A stretch of 64,000 nucleotides of DNA. It comes from Symsagittifera roscoffensis (Eukaryota; Xenacoelomorpha; Acoela; Convolutidae). The notes below the pieces were generated by a model. The model saw only the letters and a program-made list of their open reading frames with translations, made no database searches and was not told the DNA's origin. Shown here piece by piece: positions 42,501 to 57,200 of the stretch (positions are counted from its first letter, which is position 1; the number at the start of each line of letters is the position of its first letter). A program made the translations under genes and the position numbers. The DNA lies in the NCBI RefSeq assembly GCF_963678635.1, contig NC_087063.1, forward strand, positions 67,312,727-67,376,726, written 5' to 3'.

Positions 42501-45500
42501 GTTTAGATTTTCAAACGTTGTTGATGTTTGTATGTGTAGGATCCTCTAATTACAGACTGTAGTTCTGATTTATTCAGGCTGTCTTTTTATTATCGGACTG
42601 AATTTGAGTTCCAAGAAGTGGAATAGGAAAGTCTTCAGAGTTGAACTCAACAGTAAATATAGTTTGGTTTGCAATGATGTTTTCCTTTTTGACTTCTGAT
42701 CTTTTTGCAGTCTGACTGATAATTTTGACGTTGAGCTGATTTAAGCTTCTGTTTTATACCGGTTCTTTTCTCCCAAGACACAAGGATCTTTTCAACTAGT
42801 AATGGAACAATTTGCTTCAAAAAATTGTGATGAAGAAATGCATCGAGAATGAATATTGATTAAAAGCTGTGGTTTTGATGTTTTTTTTATCGTACGTTTT
42901 AAAAACTAACGACTTCTAAACGCTATGTCGATTGCAAATGAAAATTGGTGAATAATGATAATTTCACGAATGATTTCTGACGTATCTTCGCAGTCTATCT
43001 CATTTTTGGTTAAGTTTGAGATGGATATTTTTAGTGTTCCGTCTCAATCAGTTCTATCATCTTGGTAATAGTAGGTTAATTTTTTGTAGAATTTGGGCGT
43101 TTAAATTTTGAATCATTGATGATGTTTGCAATGTGTAGGATCCTCTAATTACAGACTGTAGTTCTGATTAATTCAGGCTGTTTTTTTTACCTGACTGAAT
43201 ATGAGTTCCAAGAAGTAGAATCGTAAAGTTTTCAGATTCGAACTCAAAAGTACATACAATTTGGTTGGCGATGATATTTTTCTTTTTGACTGCTGATTTT
43301 TTGGCAGTCTGTTCAATAGTTTTGATTTTGAGAAGATTTAAGCTTTTTTATACCAGTCCTTTCTACCAAGACACAAATATTTTTTTTAAGTAGTAATGGA
43401 ACATTTTGTTTCAAAAATTGTGATGAAGAAATGCATCGAGGATGATTCTTGATTAAAAGCTGTGGTTTTGATATATTCTGTTTTTGTACATCTGACGTTT
43501 TAAAAACTAACGACTTCCAAACACTATGTCGATTGTAAATGCAAATTGATGAATGCTTATAGTTTCACCAATGATTTCTGACATTTTTTCGCAGGTTGTC
43601 TGATGTTTGGTTAAGTTTGAGATGGATGATTTTTTTCTCAATCAGTTCTATTACTTTGAAAATGAACAGGTTCATTTTTTGTAGATTTTCAGCGTTTAAT
43701 TTTCAAAACGTTGATGACATTTGCATTTTGCATAATCCTCAAGTTACAGACTGTAGTTCTGATTATTTAGGCTGTTTTTTTACCTGACTGAATTTGAGTT
43801 CCAAGAAGTGGAATGAGAAAGTTTTCAGGTTTGAACTCAACAATAAATACATTTTGGTTTGCGATGTTTTCCTTTTCGGCTTCTGATCTGTTTGCAGTCT
43901 GACTGACATTTTTGACTTTGAGCTGATTTAAGCTTTGTTTTCTACCGGTCCTTTCTTCCAAGACACAAGGACCTTTTCAAGTAGTAATGGAACATTTTGT
44001 TTCAAAAAATTGTGATGAAGAAATGCATCGAGAATGATTCTTGATTAAAAGCTGTGGTTCTGAACTATTCTTTTTTTCTATATCTGACATTTTAAAAACT
44101 AACGACTTCTAAATGCTATGTCGATTGCAAATGAAAATTGATGAATGATGATAATTTCACCAATGAGTTCTGATATATCTTCGCAGTCTGTCTGATTTTT
44201 GGTTAAGTTTGAGATTTTGGTTTTAGTGTTTCATCTCAATCAGATCTAATACTTTGAAATTAGCAGGTTCTTTTTTGTAGAATTTCGGCGTTTAAATTTC
44301 GAAACTTTGATGATGTTTGCATTGTGTAGGATCCTCTAATTACAGACTCTAGTTATGACTGATTCATGCATTTTTTTTGCCTGACTGATTGAGAGTTCCA
44401 AGAAGTGGAATCGGAAAGTTTTCAGATTTGAACTCAACAGTAAAAACAATTTGGTTTGCGATGATATTTTCCTTTTTGACTTCTTATCTTTTGACAGTCT
44501 GTCTGATATTTTTGTTGAGCTGATTTAAGCTTCTGTTTTCTACCGGTCCTTTCTTCCAAGACACAAGGATCTTTTCAAATAGTAATGTAACATTTTGATT
44601 CCAAAAATTTTGATGAAGAAATGCATCGAGACTGATTCTTGATTAAAAGCTGTGGTTCTGATGTATTCTTTTTTCTACATCTGACGCTTTAAGAACTAAC
44701 GATTTCTAAATGGTATGTCGGTTGCAAATGAAAATTGATGAATGTTGATAATTTCACCAATCATTTCTGATTTATTTTTGCAGTTTTTTTGATTTTTGTT
44801 TAAATTTGAGATGGATGATTTTATTTTTCTCAATCAGTTCTATCACTTTGAAAATATTTAGCTTCATTTTTTGCAGAATTTCATTATGTAAATTTTGAAA
44901 CGTTGATAATGTTTGCGTTTTTATGTTCCCAGAATTACAGACTGTAGTTCTGATTAATTCAGGATGTTTTTTTTACCTGACTTAATTTGAATTCCAAGAA
45001 GTGGAATCGGAAAGTTTTCAGGTTTGAACTCAACAGTAAATACAATTTGGTTTGTGATGTTTTCGTTTTTGACTTCTGATCTTTTTGCAGTATGTCTGAT
45101 GTTTTTGAGTTTGAGCTGATTTAAACTTTTGTTTTATACCGGTCTTTTCTTCCAAGACACAAGGATCTTTTCAACTAGAAATGGAACTTTTTGTTTCGAC
45201 AAATTGTGGTGAAAAAATGCATCGAAAATGATTCTTGATTAAAAGCTGTAGTTCTGATATATTCGTTTTTTTCTAAATCTGAGGTTTTAAAAACTAACGA
45301 CTTCCAAACCGTAAGTCGATTGCATATAAAAATGGATGAATGATGATAATTTCACCAATGATTTCTGATATATCTTCGCAGTCTGTCTGATTTTTGGTTT
45401 AGTTTGAGATGGATGATTTCATTTTTCTCAATCAGTTCTATCCTTTTGAAAATAAGTAGGTTCATTTTTTGTAGAATTTCAGTGTGTAATTATTAAAACG

Positions 45501-46179
45501 ATGATGACATTAGCATTTTGTATGATCTTCGAATTTTAGACTGTAGTTCTGATTAACTCAGGCTGTTGTTTTTTTACCTGACTGAATTTGAGTTCCAAGA
45601 AGTGGAAAAGGAAACTTTTCAGATTTGAACTCATTATAAATACAATTTGGTTTGCGATGTTTTCGTTTTTGACTTCTGATCTTTTTGCAGTATGTCTGAT
45701 GTTTTTGAGTTTGAGTTGATTTAATTTTTTGTTTTATACCGGTCTTTTCTTCCAAGACACAAGGATGTTTTTAACTAGAAATGGAACTTTTTGTTTCGAC
45801 AAATTGTGATGAAAAATGCATTGAAAATGGATCTTGACTAAAAGCTGTGGTTCTGATGTATTCTTTTTTTCTACGTATGTCTTTTTAAAATTAACCACTT
45901 CCAAACGCTATGTCGATTGCAAATAAAAATTGATCATTGATGAAAGTTTCACCAATGATTCCTGATATATCTTCGCAGTCTGTTTGATTTTTGGTTAAGT
46001 TTGAGTTGGTGATTTTAGTATTCCATCTCAATCAGATCTATCATCTTGAAATTAGCAGGTTCATTTTTGTAGAATTTCGGCGTTTAAATTTTGAAACTTT
46101 GATGTTTGCTTTGTGTAGGATCCTCTAATTACAGACTGTAGTTCTGATTAATTCAGGCTGTTTTTTTACCTGACTGAAT

Positions 46180-48150
46180 TTGAGCTCCAAGAAGTGGAAA
46201 AGGAAACTTTTCAGTTTTGAACTCAACAGTAAATACAATTTGGTTTGCAATGATGTTTTCCTTTTTGACTTCAGACCTTTTTGCAGTCTGTCTGATATTT
46301 TTGAATTTGAGCTGATTTAAGCTTCTGTTTTATACTGGTACTTTCTTCCAACACAAGGATCGTTTCTAGTAGAAATTGAACTTTTTGTTTCAACAAATTG
46401 TGATGAAAAAATGCATCGAAAATGATTCTTGATTAAAAGCTGTGGTTCTGATGTATTCTTCTTTTTCTACATCTGAAATTTTAAAAACTAACGACTTTCA
46501 AACCGTATGTTGATTGCATATAAAAATTGATGAACGATGATATTTTCACCAATGATTTCTGTTATATCTTCGCAGTTTGTCTGATTTTTTTGAAGTTTGA
46601 GATGGATGATTTTATTTTTCTCAATCAGTTCTATCCTTTTGAAACTAATTAGGTTAATTTTTTGTAGAATTTCAGCGTGTAGTTATTAAAACGATGATGA
46701 CATTGGCATTTTGTATGATCCTCGAATTACAGACTGTAGTTCTGATTAACTCAGGCTGTTTTTTTAATTACCTGACTGAATTTGAGTTCCAAGACATGGA
46801 ATCGGAAAGTTTTCAGATTTGAATTCATTATAAATACAATTTGGTTTGCGATGCTTTCCTTTTTGACTTCTGATCTTTTTGCAGTCTGGCTGATATTTTT
46901 GAATTTGAGCTGACTTAAGCTTCTGTTTTATACTGGTCCTTTCTTCCAAGACTCAATGATCTTTTCAAGTAGTAATGGAAAATTTTGTTTGAAAAAATTG
47001 TGATGAAGAAATGCATCGAGAATGATTCTTGATTAAAAGCTGTGGTTCTGATGTTTTTTTTCTATATCTGACGTTTTAAAAACTAACGACTTCCAAACCG
47101 TATGTTGATTGCATATAAAATTGATGAATGATGATATTTTCACCAATGATTTCTGTTATATCTTCGCAGTTTGTCTGATTTTTTTGAAGTTTGAGATGGA
47201 TGATTTTATTTTTCTCAATCAGTTCTATCCTTTTGAAAATAATTAGGTTCGTTTTTTGTAGAATTTCAGCGTGTAATTTTTAAAACGATGATGACATTAG
47301 CATTTTGTATGATCCTCGAATTACAGACTGTAGTTTTGATTAACTCAGGCTGTTTTTTTATTACCTGACTGAATTTGAGTTCCAAGACATGGAATCGGAA
47401 AGTTTTCAGACTTGAATTCATTATAAATACAATTTGGTTTGCGATGTTTTCCTCTTTGACTTCTGATCTTTTTGCAGTCTGGCTGATATTTTTGAATTTG
47501 AGCTGACTTAAGCTTCTGTTTTATACTGGTCCTTTCTTCCAAGACTCAATGATCTTTTTAAGTAATGGAACATTTTGTTTGAAAAAATTGTGATGAAGAA
47601 ATGCATCGAGAATGATTCTTGATTAAAAGCTGTGGTTCTGATGTTTTTTTTTCTATATCTGACGTTTTAAAAACTAACAACTTCCAAACCGTATGTTGAT
47701 TGCATATAAAAATTGATGAATGATGATATTTTCACCAATGATTTCTGTTATATCTTCGCAGTTTGTCTGATTTTTTGAGATGGATGATTTTATTTTTCTC
47801 AATCAGTTCTATCCTTTTGAAAATAATTAGTTTCTTTTTTTTGTAGAATTTCAGCGTGTAATTTTTAAAACGATGATGACATTAGCATTTTGTATGATCC
47901 TCGAATTACAGACTGTAGTTTTGATTAACTCAGGCTGTTTTTTTATTACCTGACTGAATTTGAGTTCCAAGACATGGAATCGGAAAGTTTTCAGATTTGA
48001 ATTCATTATAAATACAATTTGGTTTGCGATAATTTCCTTCTTGACTTCTGATCTTTTTGCAGTCTGGCTGATATTTTTGAATTTGAGCTGACTTAAGCTT
48101 CTGTTTTATACTGGTCCTTTCTTCCAAGACTCAATGATCTTTTCAAGTAG
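46180..48150. repeat. Block of near-identical satellite monomers
   Basis: Three successive monomers near 46775, 47366 and 47950 share private variants (TCCAAGACATGGAATCGGAA, CTTCCAAGACTCAATGATCT, CTTCGCAGTTTGTCTGATTTTTT). They are spaced about 585-590 bp, shorter than the array average. This is a local single-monomer amplification. Confidence 0.75.
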
Positions 48151-51100
48151 TAATGGAACATTTTGTTTGAAAAAATTGTGATGAAGAAATGCATCGAGAA
48201 TGATTCTTGATTAAAAGCTGTGGTTCTGATGTTTTTTTTCTTTATCTGACATTTTAAAAACTAACGACTTCTAAACGCTATGTCAATTGCAAATGAAAAT
48301 TGTTGAATGATGATAATTTCACCAATAATTTCTGATATATCTTCGCAGTCTGTCTGATTTTTGGTTAAGTTTGAGTTGGTGTTTTCAGTGTTCCATCTCA
48401 ATCAGATCTATCATCTTGAAATTAGTAGGTTCATTTTTGTAGAATTTCGGCGTTTAAATTTGAAACTTTGATGATGTTTGCTTTGTGTAAGATCCTCTGA
48501 TTGCAGACTGTAGTTCTGATTCTTTCAGGCTGTTTTTTTTACCTGACTGAATTTGAGTTCCAAGAAGTTGAAAAGGAAAGTTTTCAGATTTGAACTCAAC
48601 AGTAAATACAATTTGGTTTCAATGATGTTTTCCTTTTTGACTACTGATCTTTTTGCAGTCTGTCTGATATTTTTGAATTTGAGCTGATTTAAGCTTCTGT
48701 TTTTTACTGGTACTTTCTTCCAACACAAGGATCTTTTCTAGTAGAAATTGATTTTTTTGTTTAAGCAAATTGTGATGAAAAAATGCATCGAAAATGATTC
48801 TTGATTAAAAGCTGTGGTTCTGATGTCTTCGTTTTTTCAAATCTGACCTTTTAAAAACTAACGACTTCCAAACCTTTTGTCGATTGCATATAAAATGGAT
48901 GAATGATGATAATTTCACCAATGATTTCTGATATATCTTCGCAGTCTGTCTGATTTTCGGTTTATTTTGAGATGGATGATTTTTATTTTTCTCAATCAGT
49001 TCTATCCTTTTGAAACTAATTAGGTTAAATTTTTGTAGAATTTCAGCGTGTAGTTATTAAAACGATGATGACATTGGCATTTTGTATGATCCTCGAATTA
49101 CAGACTGTAGTTCTGATTAACTCAGGCTGTTTTTTTAATTACCTGACTGAATTTGAGTTCCAAGAAATGGAATCGGAAATTTTTCAGATTTGAACTCATT
49201 ATAAAAACATTTTGGTTTGCGATCTTTTCCTTTTTGACTTCTGACCTTTTTGCAGTCTGTCTGATATTTTTGAATTTGAGCTGATTCAAGCTTCTGTTTT
49301 TTACTGGTACTTTCTTCCAGCACAAGGATCTTTTATAGTAGAAATTGATTTTTTTTATTTAAACAAATTGTGATGAAAAAATGCATCCAAAATGATTCTT
49401 GATTAAAAGCTGTGGTTCTGATGTCTTCGTTTTTTCAAATCTGACCTTTTAAAAACTAACGACTTCCAAACCTTTTGTCGATTGCATCTAAAAATGGATG
49501 AATGATGATAATTTCACCAATGATTTCTGATATATCTTCGCAGTCTGTCTGATTTTTGGTTTAGTTTGAGATTGATGATTTCATTTTTCTCAATCAGTTC
49601 TATCCTTTTGAAAATAAGTAGTTTCATTTTTTGTAGTTTTTCAGTGTGTATTTATTAAAACGATGATGACATTAGCATTTTGTATGATCTTCGAATTTTA
49701 GACTAGTTCTGACTAACTCAGGCTGTTGTTTTTTTACCTGAGTGAATTTGAGTTGTAAGAAGTGGAAAAGGAAACTTTTCAGATTTGAACTCATTAAAAA
49801 TACAATTTGGTTTGCGATGTTTTCCTTTTTGACTTCTGATCTTTTTGCAGTCTGTCTGATATTTTTGATTTTGAGCTGACTTGAGCTTCTGTTTTATACC
49901 GGTCCTTTCTTCCAAGACTCAAGGATCTTTTCAAGTAGTAATGGAACATTTTGTTTGAAAAAATTGTGTGGAAGAAATGCATCGAGAATGATTCTTGATT
50001 AAAAGCTGTGGTTCTGATGTTTTTTTTCTATATCTGACGTTTTAAAAACTAACGACTTCTAAACGCTATGTCGATTGCGAATGAAAATTGTTGAATGATG
50101 TAAGTTTCACCAATGATCTCTGATATATCTTCGCAGTCTGTCTGATATTTGGTTAAGTTTGAGTTGGTGATTTTAGTGCTCCATCTCAATCAGATCATCT
50201 TGAAATTAGTAGGTTCATTTTTGTAGAATTTCGGCGTTTAAATTTTGAAACTTTGATGATGTTTGCTTTGTGTAGGATCCTCTGATTACAGACTATAGTT
50301 CTGATTAATTCAGGCTGTTTTTTTAACCTGACTGAATTTGAGTTCCAAGAAGTTGAATAGGAAAGTTTTTATATTTGAACTCAACAGTAAAAACAATTTG
50401 GTTTCAATGATGTTTTCCTTTTTGACTTCTGATCTTTTTGCAGGCTGTCTGATATTTTTGAATTTGAGCTGGTTTAAGCTTCTGTTTTCCACTGGTACTT
50501 TCTTCCAACACAAGGATCTTTTCTAGTAGAAATTGATTCTTTTTATTTAAACAAATTGTGATGAAAAAATGCATCGAAACTGATTCTTGATTAAAAGCTG
50601 TGGTTCTGATGTATTCGTTTTTTTTTCTAAATCTGACGTTTTAAAAACTAACGACTTCCAAACCGTAAGTCGATTGCATATTAAAATGGATGAATGATGA
50701 AATTTTCACCAATGATTTCTGATATATCTTCCCAGTCTGTCTGATTTTTGGTTAAGTTTGAGATGGATGATTTTATTTTCTCAATCAGTTCTATCCTTTT
50801 GAAAATAAGTAGGTTCATTTTTGTAGAATTGCAGTGTGTAATTATTAAAACGATGTTGACAATAGCATTTTGTATGATCCTCAATTTACAGACTGTAGTT
50901 CTGATTAACTCAGGCTGTTGTTTCTATTACCTGACTGAATTTGAGTTCCAAGAAGTGGAAAAGGAAACTTTTCAGATTTGAACTCATTATAAATACAATT
51001 TGGTTTGCGATGTTTTCCTTTTTGACTTCTGATCTTTTTGCAGTCTGTCTGATATTTTCGAATTTGAGCTGACCTAAGCTTCTGTTTTATACCGGTCCTT

Positions 51101-51239
51101 TCTTCCAAGACTCAAGGATCTTTTCAAGTAGTAATGGAACTTTTTGTTTGAAAAAATTGTGATGAAGAAATGCATCGAGAATGATTCTTGATTAAAAGCT
51201 GTGGTTCTGATGTTTTTTTTAATCTGACGTTTTAAAAAC

Positions 51240-53400
51240 AAACGATTTCTAAACGCTATGTCGATTGCAAATGAAAATTGATGAATGATGAAATTTTCAC
51301 CAATGATTTCTGATATATCTTCGCAGTCTGTCTGATTTTTGGTTAAGTTTGATTTGGTGATTTTAGTGTTTTATCTCAATCAGATCTATCATCTTGAAAT
51401 TAGTAGGTTCATCTTTGTAGAATTTCGGCGTTTAAATTTTGAAACTTTGATGATGTTTGCTTTGTGTAGGATCCTCTGATTACAGAATATAGTTCTGATT
51501 AATTCAGGCTGTTTTTTTTACCTGACTGAATTTGAGTTCCAAGAAGTTGAATAGGAAAGTTTTCATATTTGAACTCAACAGTAAATACAATTTGGTTTCA
51601 ATGTTTTCCTTTTTGACTTCTGATATTTTTGCGTTCTGTCTGATATTTTTGAATTTCAGCTGATTTAAGCTTCTGTTTTTTTTACTGGTACTTCCTTCCA
51701 ACACAAGGATCTTTTCTAGTATAAATTGATTTTTTGTGTCAACAAATTGTGATGAAAAAATGCATCGAAAATGATTCTTGATTAAAAGCTGTGGTTCTGA
51801 TGTATTAGTTTTTCGACTTCTGATCTTTTTGCAGTCTGACTGATATTTTTAACTTTGAGCTGATTTAAGCTTCTGTTTTATACCGGTCCTTTTTTCCCAA
51901 GACACAAGGATCTTTTCAACTAGTAATGGAACATTTTGCTTCAAACAATTGTGATGAAGAAATGCATCGAGATTGATTATTGATGAAAAGCTGTGGTTTT
52001 GATGTTTTTTTTTCTATATCTGACGTGATAAAAACTAACGACTTCTAAACGCTATGTCGATTGCGAATGAAAATTGTTGAATGATGAAAGTTTCACCAAT
52101 GATTTCTGATATATCTTCGCAGTCTGTCTGATTTTTGGTTAAGTTTGAGTTGGTGATTTTAGTGTTTTATCTCAATCAGATCTATCATCTTGAAATTAGT
52201 AGGTTCATTTTTGTAGAATTTCGGCGTTTAAATTTTGAAACTTTGATGATGTTTGCTTTGTGTAGGATCCTCTGATTACAGAATATAGTTCTGATTAATT
52301 CAGGCTGTTTTTTTTACCTGACTGAATTTGAGTTCCAAGAAGTTGAATAGGAAAGTTTTCATATTTGAACTCAACAGTAAATACAATTTGGTTTCAATGT
52401 TTTCCTTTTTGACTTCTGATATTTTTGCATTCTGTCTGATATTTTTGAATTTCAGCTGATTTAAGCTTCTGTTTTATACTGGTACTTTCTTCCAACGCAA
52501 GGATCTTTTCTAGTAGAAAGTGAACTTTTGTTTTAAAAAATTGTGATGAAGAAATGCATCGAGAATTATTCTTGATTAAAAGCTGTGGTTCTGATGTTTT
52601 TTTTTATCTGACGTTTTAAAAACTAACGATTTCTAAACGCTATGTCGATTGCAACTGAAAATTGATGAATGATGAAATTTTCACCAATGATTTCTGATAT
52701 ATCTTCGCAGTCTGTCTGATTTTTGGTTAAGTTTGAGTTGGTGATTTTAGTGTTTTATCTCAATCAGATCTATCATCTTGAAATTAGTAGGTTCATTTTT
52801 GTAGAATTTCGGCGTTTAAATTTTGAAACTTTGATGATGTTTGCTTTGTGTAGGATCCTCTGATTACAGAATATAGTTCTGATTAATTCAGGCTGTTTTT
52901 TTTACCTGACTGAATTTGAGTTCCAAGAAGTTGAATAGGAAAGTTTTCATATTTGAACTCAACAGTAAATAAAATTTGGTTTCAATGTTTTCCTTTTTGA
53001 CTTCTGATATTTTTGCATTCTGTCTGATATTTTTGAATTTCAGCTGATTTAAGCTTCTGTTTTTTTACTGGTACTTCCTTCCAACACAAAGATCTTTTCT
53101 AGTATAAATTGATTTTTTGTTTCAACAAATTGTGATGAAAAAATGCATCGAAAATGATTCTTGATTAAAAGCTGTGGTTCTGATGTATTAGTTTTTTCGA
53201 CTTCTGATCTTTTTGCAGTCTGACTGATATTTTTGACTTTGAGCTGATTTAAGCTTCTGTTTTATACCGGTCCTTTTCTCCCAAGACACAAGGATCTTTT
53301 CAACTAGTAATGGAACATTTTGCTTCAAACAATTGTGATGAAGAAATGCATCGAGATTGATTATTGATTAAAAGCTGTGGTTTTGATGTTTTTTTTTCTA
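51240..53400. repeat. Composite 1.38 kb satellite unit with a ~200 bp partial duplication
   Basis: A segment starting at the jump from TTCTGATGTATTAGTTTTT to CGACTTCTGATCTTTTTGCAG appears at about 51806-52005 and 53186-53385, 1380 bp apart. It repeats the second part of a monomer, so two monomers are about 795 bp long. The flanking monomers share private variants (GATTACAGAATATAGTTCTG). The composite was made once by unequal exchange and then duplicated. Confidence 0.75.
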
Positions 53401-54249
53401 TATCTGACGTGATAAAAACGAACGACTTCTAAACGCTATGTCGATTGCATATAAAAATAGATGAATGATGATAATTTGACCGATAATTTCTGTTATATCT
53501 TCGCAGTCTGTCTGATTTTCGGTTTAGTTTGAGATGGATGATTTTATTTTTCTCAATCAGTTCTATCCTTTTGAAACTAATTAGGTTCATTTTTGTAGAA
53601 TTTCAGCGTGTAGTTATTAAAACGATGATAACATTGGCATTTTGTATGATCCTCGAATTAAAGACTGTAGTTCTGATTAACTCAGGCTGTTTTTTTAATT
53701 ACCTGACTGAATTTGAGTTCCAAGAAATGGAATCGGAAAGTTTTCAGATTTGAACTCATTATAAATACAATTTGGTTTGCGATGTTTTCCTTTTTGACTT
53801 CTGATCTTTTTGCAGTCTGTCTGATATTTTTGAGTTTGAGCTGATTTAAGCTTCTGTTTTATACTGGTACTTTCTTCCAACGCAAGAATCTTTTCTAGTA
53901 GAAATTGAACTTTTGTTTTAACAAATTGTGATGAAAAAATGCATCGAAAATGATTCTTGATTAAAAGCTGTGGTTCTGATGTATTCTTTTTTTTCTATAA
54001 CTGACATTTCAAAAACTAACGACTTCTAAACGCTATGTCGATTGCAAATGAAAATTGACGAATGGTGATAATTTCACCAATGATTTCTGATATATCTTCG
54101 CAGTCTGTCTGATTTTTGGTTAAGTTTGAGATGGATGATTTTATTTTTTCAATCAGTTCTATCCTTTTGAAATTAATTAGGTTCGTTTTTTGTAGAATTT
54201 CAGCGTGTAATTTTTAAAACAATGATGACATTAGCTTTTTGTATGATCC

Positions 54250-57200
54250 TCGAATTACAGACTGTAGTTCTGATTAATTCCGGCTGTTTTTTTATTACCT
54301 GACTGAATTTGAGTTCCACGAAATGGAATCGGAAAGTTTTCAGATTTGAACTCAGTATAATTACAATTTGGTTTGCGATGTTTTCCTTTTTGACTTCTGA
54401 TCTTTTTGCAGTCTGTCTGATATCTTTGAATTTGAGCTGACTTAAACTTTTGTTTTAAACCGGTCCTTTCTTCCAAGACACAAGGAGCTTTTCAAGTAGT
54501 AATGGAACTTTTTGTTTCAAAAAATTGTGAAGAAATGCATCGAGAATAATTCTTGATTAAAAGCTGTGGTTCTGATGTATTCTTTTTTTCTATATCTGAC
54601 ATTTCAAAAACTAACGACTTCCAAACGCTATGTCGATTGCAAATGAAAATTGATGAATGATGATAATTTCACCATTGATTTCTGATATATCTTCGCAGTC
54701 TGTCTGATTTTTGGTTAAGTTTGAGATGGATGGTTTTAGTGCTCCATATCAATCAGTTTTATCATCTTAAAAATAGCTGGTTCATTTTGTAGATTTTGGG
54801 CGTTTAGATTTTCAAACGTTGACGATGTTTCTATGTGTAGGATCCTCTAAATACAGACTGTAGTTCTGATTTATTCAGGCTGTTTTTTTATGACCTGACT
54901 GAATTTGAGTTCCAAGAAGTGGAATAGGAAACTTTTCAGATTTGAACTCAACGGTAAATACAATTTGGTTTCAATGTTGTTTTCCTTTTTGACTTCTGAT
55001 CTTTTTGCAGTCTGTCTGATATTTTTGAGTTTGAGCTGATTGAAGCTTCTGTTTTATACTGGTACTTTCTTCCAAAGCAAGGATCTTTTCTAGTAGAAAG
55101 TGAACTTTTGTTTTAACAAATTGTGATGAAAAAATGCATCGAAAATGATTCTTGATTAAAAGCTGTGGTTCTGATGTTTTTTTTCTATATCTGAAGTTTC
55201 AAAAACTAACGACTTCTAAACGCTATGTCGATTGCAAATGAAAATTGACGAATGATGATAATTTCACCAATGATTTCTGATATATCTTCGCAGTCTGTCT
55301 GATTTTTGGTTAAGTTTGAGATGGATGATTTTATTTTTTCAATCAGTTCTATCCTTTTGAAATTAATTAGGTTCGTTTTTTATAGAATTTCAGCGTGTAA
55401 TTTTTAAAACGATGATGACATTAGCTTTTTGTATGATCCTCGAATTACAGACTGTAGTTCTGATTAATTCAGGCTGTTTTTTTATTACCTGACTGAATTT
55501 GAGTTCCACGAAATGGAATCGGAAAGTTTTCAGATTTGAACTCAGTATAAATACAATTTGGTTTGCGATGTTTTCCTTTTTGACTTCTGATCTTTTTGCA
55601 GTCTGTCTGATATCTTTGAATTTGAGCTGACTTAAACTTTTGTTTTAAACCGGTCCTTTCTTCCAAGACACAAGGAGCCTTTCAAGTAGTAATGGAACTT
55701 TTTGTTTCAAAAAGTTGTGAAGAAATGCATCGAGAATAATTCTTGATTAAAAGCTGTAGTTCTGATGTATTCTTTTTTTCTATATCTGACATTTCAAAAA
55801 CTAACGACTTCTAAACGCTATGTCGATTGCAAATGAAAATTGATGAATGATGATAATTTCACCATTGATTTCTGATATATCTTCGCAGTCTGTCTGATTT
55901 TTGGTTAAGTTTGAGATGGATGGTTTTAGTGCTCCATATCAATCAGTTTTATCATCTTAAAAATAGCTGGTTCATTTTTTGTAGACTTTGGGCGTTTAGA
56001 TTTTCAAACGTTGACGATGTTTCTATGTGTAGGATCCTCTAAATACAGACTGTAGTTCTGATTTATTCAGGCTGTTTTTTTTATGACCTGACTGAATTTG
56101 AGTTCCAAGAAGTGGAATAGGAAACTTTTCAGATTTGAACTCAACGGTAAATACAATTTGGTTTCAATGTTGTTTTCCTTTTTGACTTCTGATCTTTTTG
56201 CAGTCTGTCTGATATTTTTGAGTTTGAGCTGATTTAAGCTTCTGTTTTATACTGGTACTTTCTTCCAACGCAAGGATCTTTTCTAGAAGAAAGTGAACTT
56301 TTGTTTTAACAAATTGTGATGAAAAAATGCATCGAAAATGGTTCTTGATTAAAAGCTGTGGTTCTGATGTTTTTTTTTCTCTATCTGAAGTTTCAAAAAC
56401 TAACGACTTCTAAACGCTATGTCGATTGCAAATGAAAATTGACGAATGATGATAATTTCACCAATGATTTCTGATATATCTTCGCAGTCTGTCTGATTTT
56501 TAGTTAAGTTCGAGATGGATGATTTTATTTTTTCAATCAGTTCTATCCTTTTGAAATTAATTAGGTTCGTTTTTTGTAGAATTTCAGCGTGTAATTTTTA
56601 AAATGATGATGACATTAGCTTTTTGTATGATCCTCGAATTACAGACTGTAGTTCTGATTAATTCAGGCTGTTTTTTTATTACCTGACTGAATTTGAGTTC
56701 CACGAAATGGAATCGGAAAGTTTTCAGATTTGAACTCAGTATAAATACAATTTGGTTTGCGATGTTTTCCTTTTTGACTTCTGATCTTTTTGCAGTCTGT
56801 CTGAGTTTTTTGAATTTGAGCTGACTTAAGCTTCTGTTTTATACCGGTCCTTTCGTCCAAGACACAAGGATCTTTTCAAGTAGTAATGGAACATTTTGTT
56901 TCAAAAAATTGTGATGAAGAAATGCACCGAGAATGATTCTTGATTAAAAGCTGTGGTTCTGATGTGTTTTTACTTTCTAAATCTGACGTTTTAAAAACTA
57001 ACGACTTCTAAACGCTATGTCGATTGCAAATGGAAACTGATGAATGATGCTAATTTCACCAATGATTTCTGAAAGATCTTCGCAGTCTGTCTGATTTTCG
57101 GTTAAGTTTGAGATAGATGGTTTTAGTGCTTCATATCAATCAGTTCTATCATCTTGAAAATAGCTCGTTCTTTTTTTGTAGAGTTTGGGCGTTTAGATTT

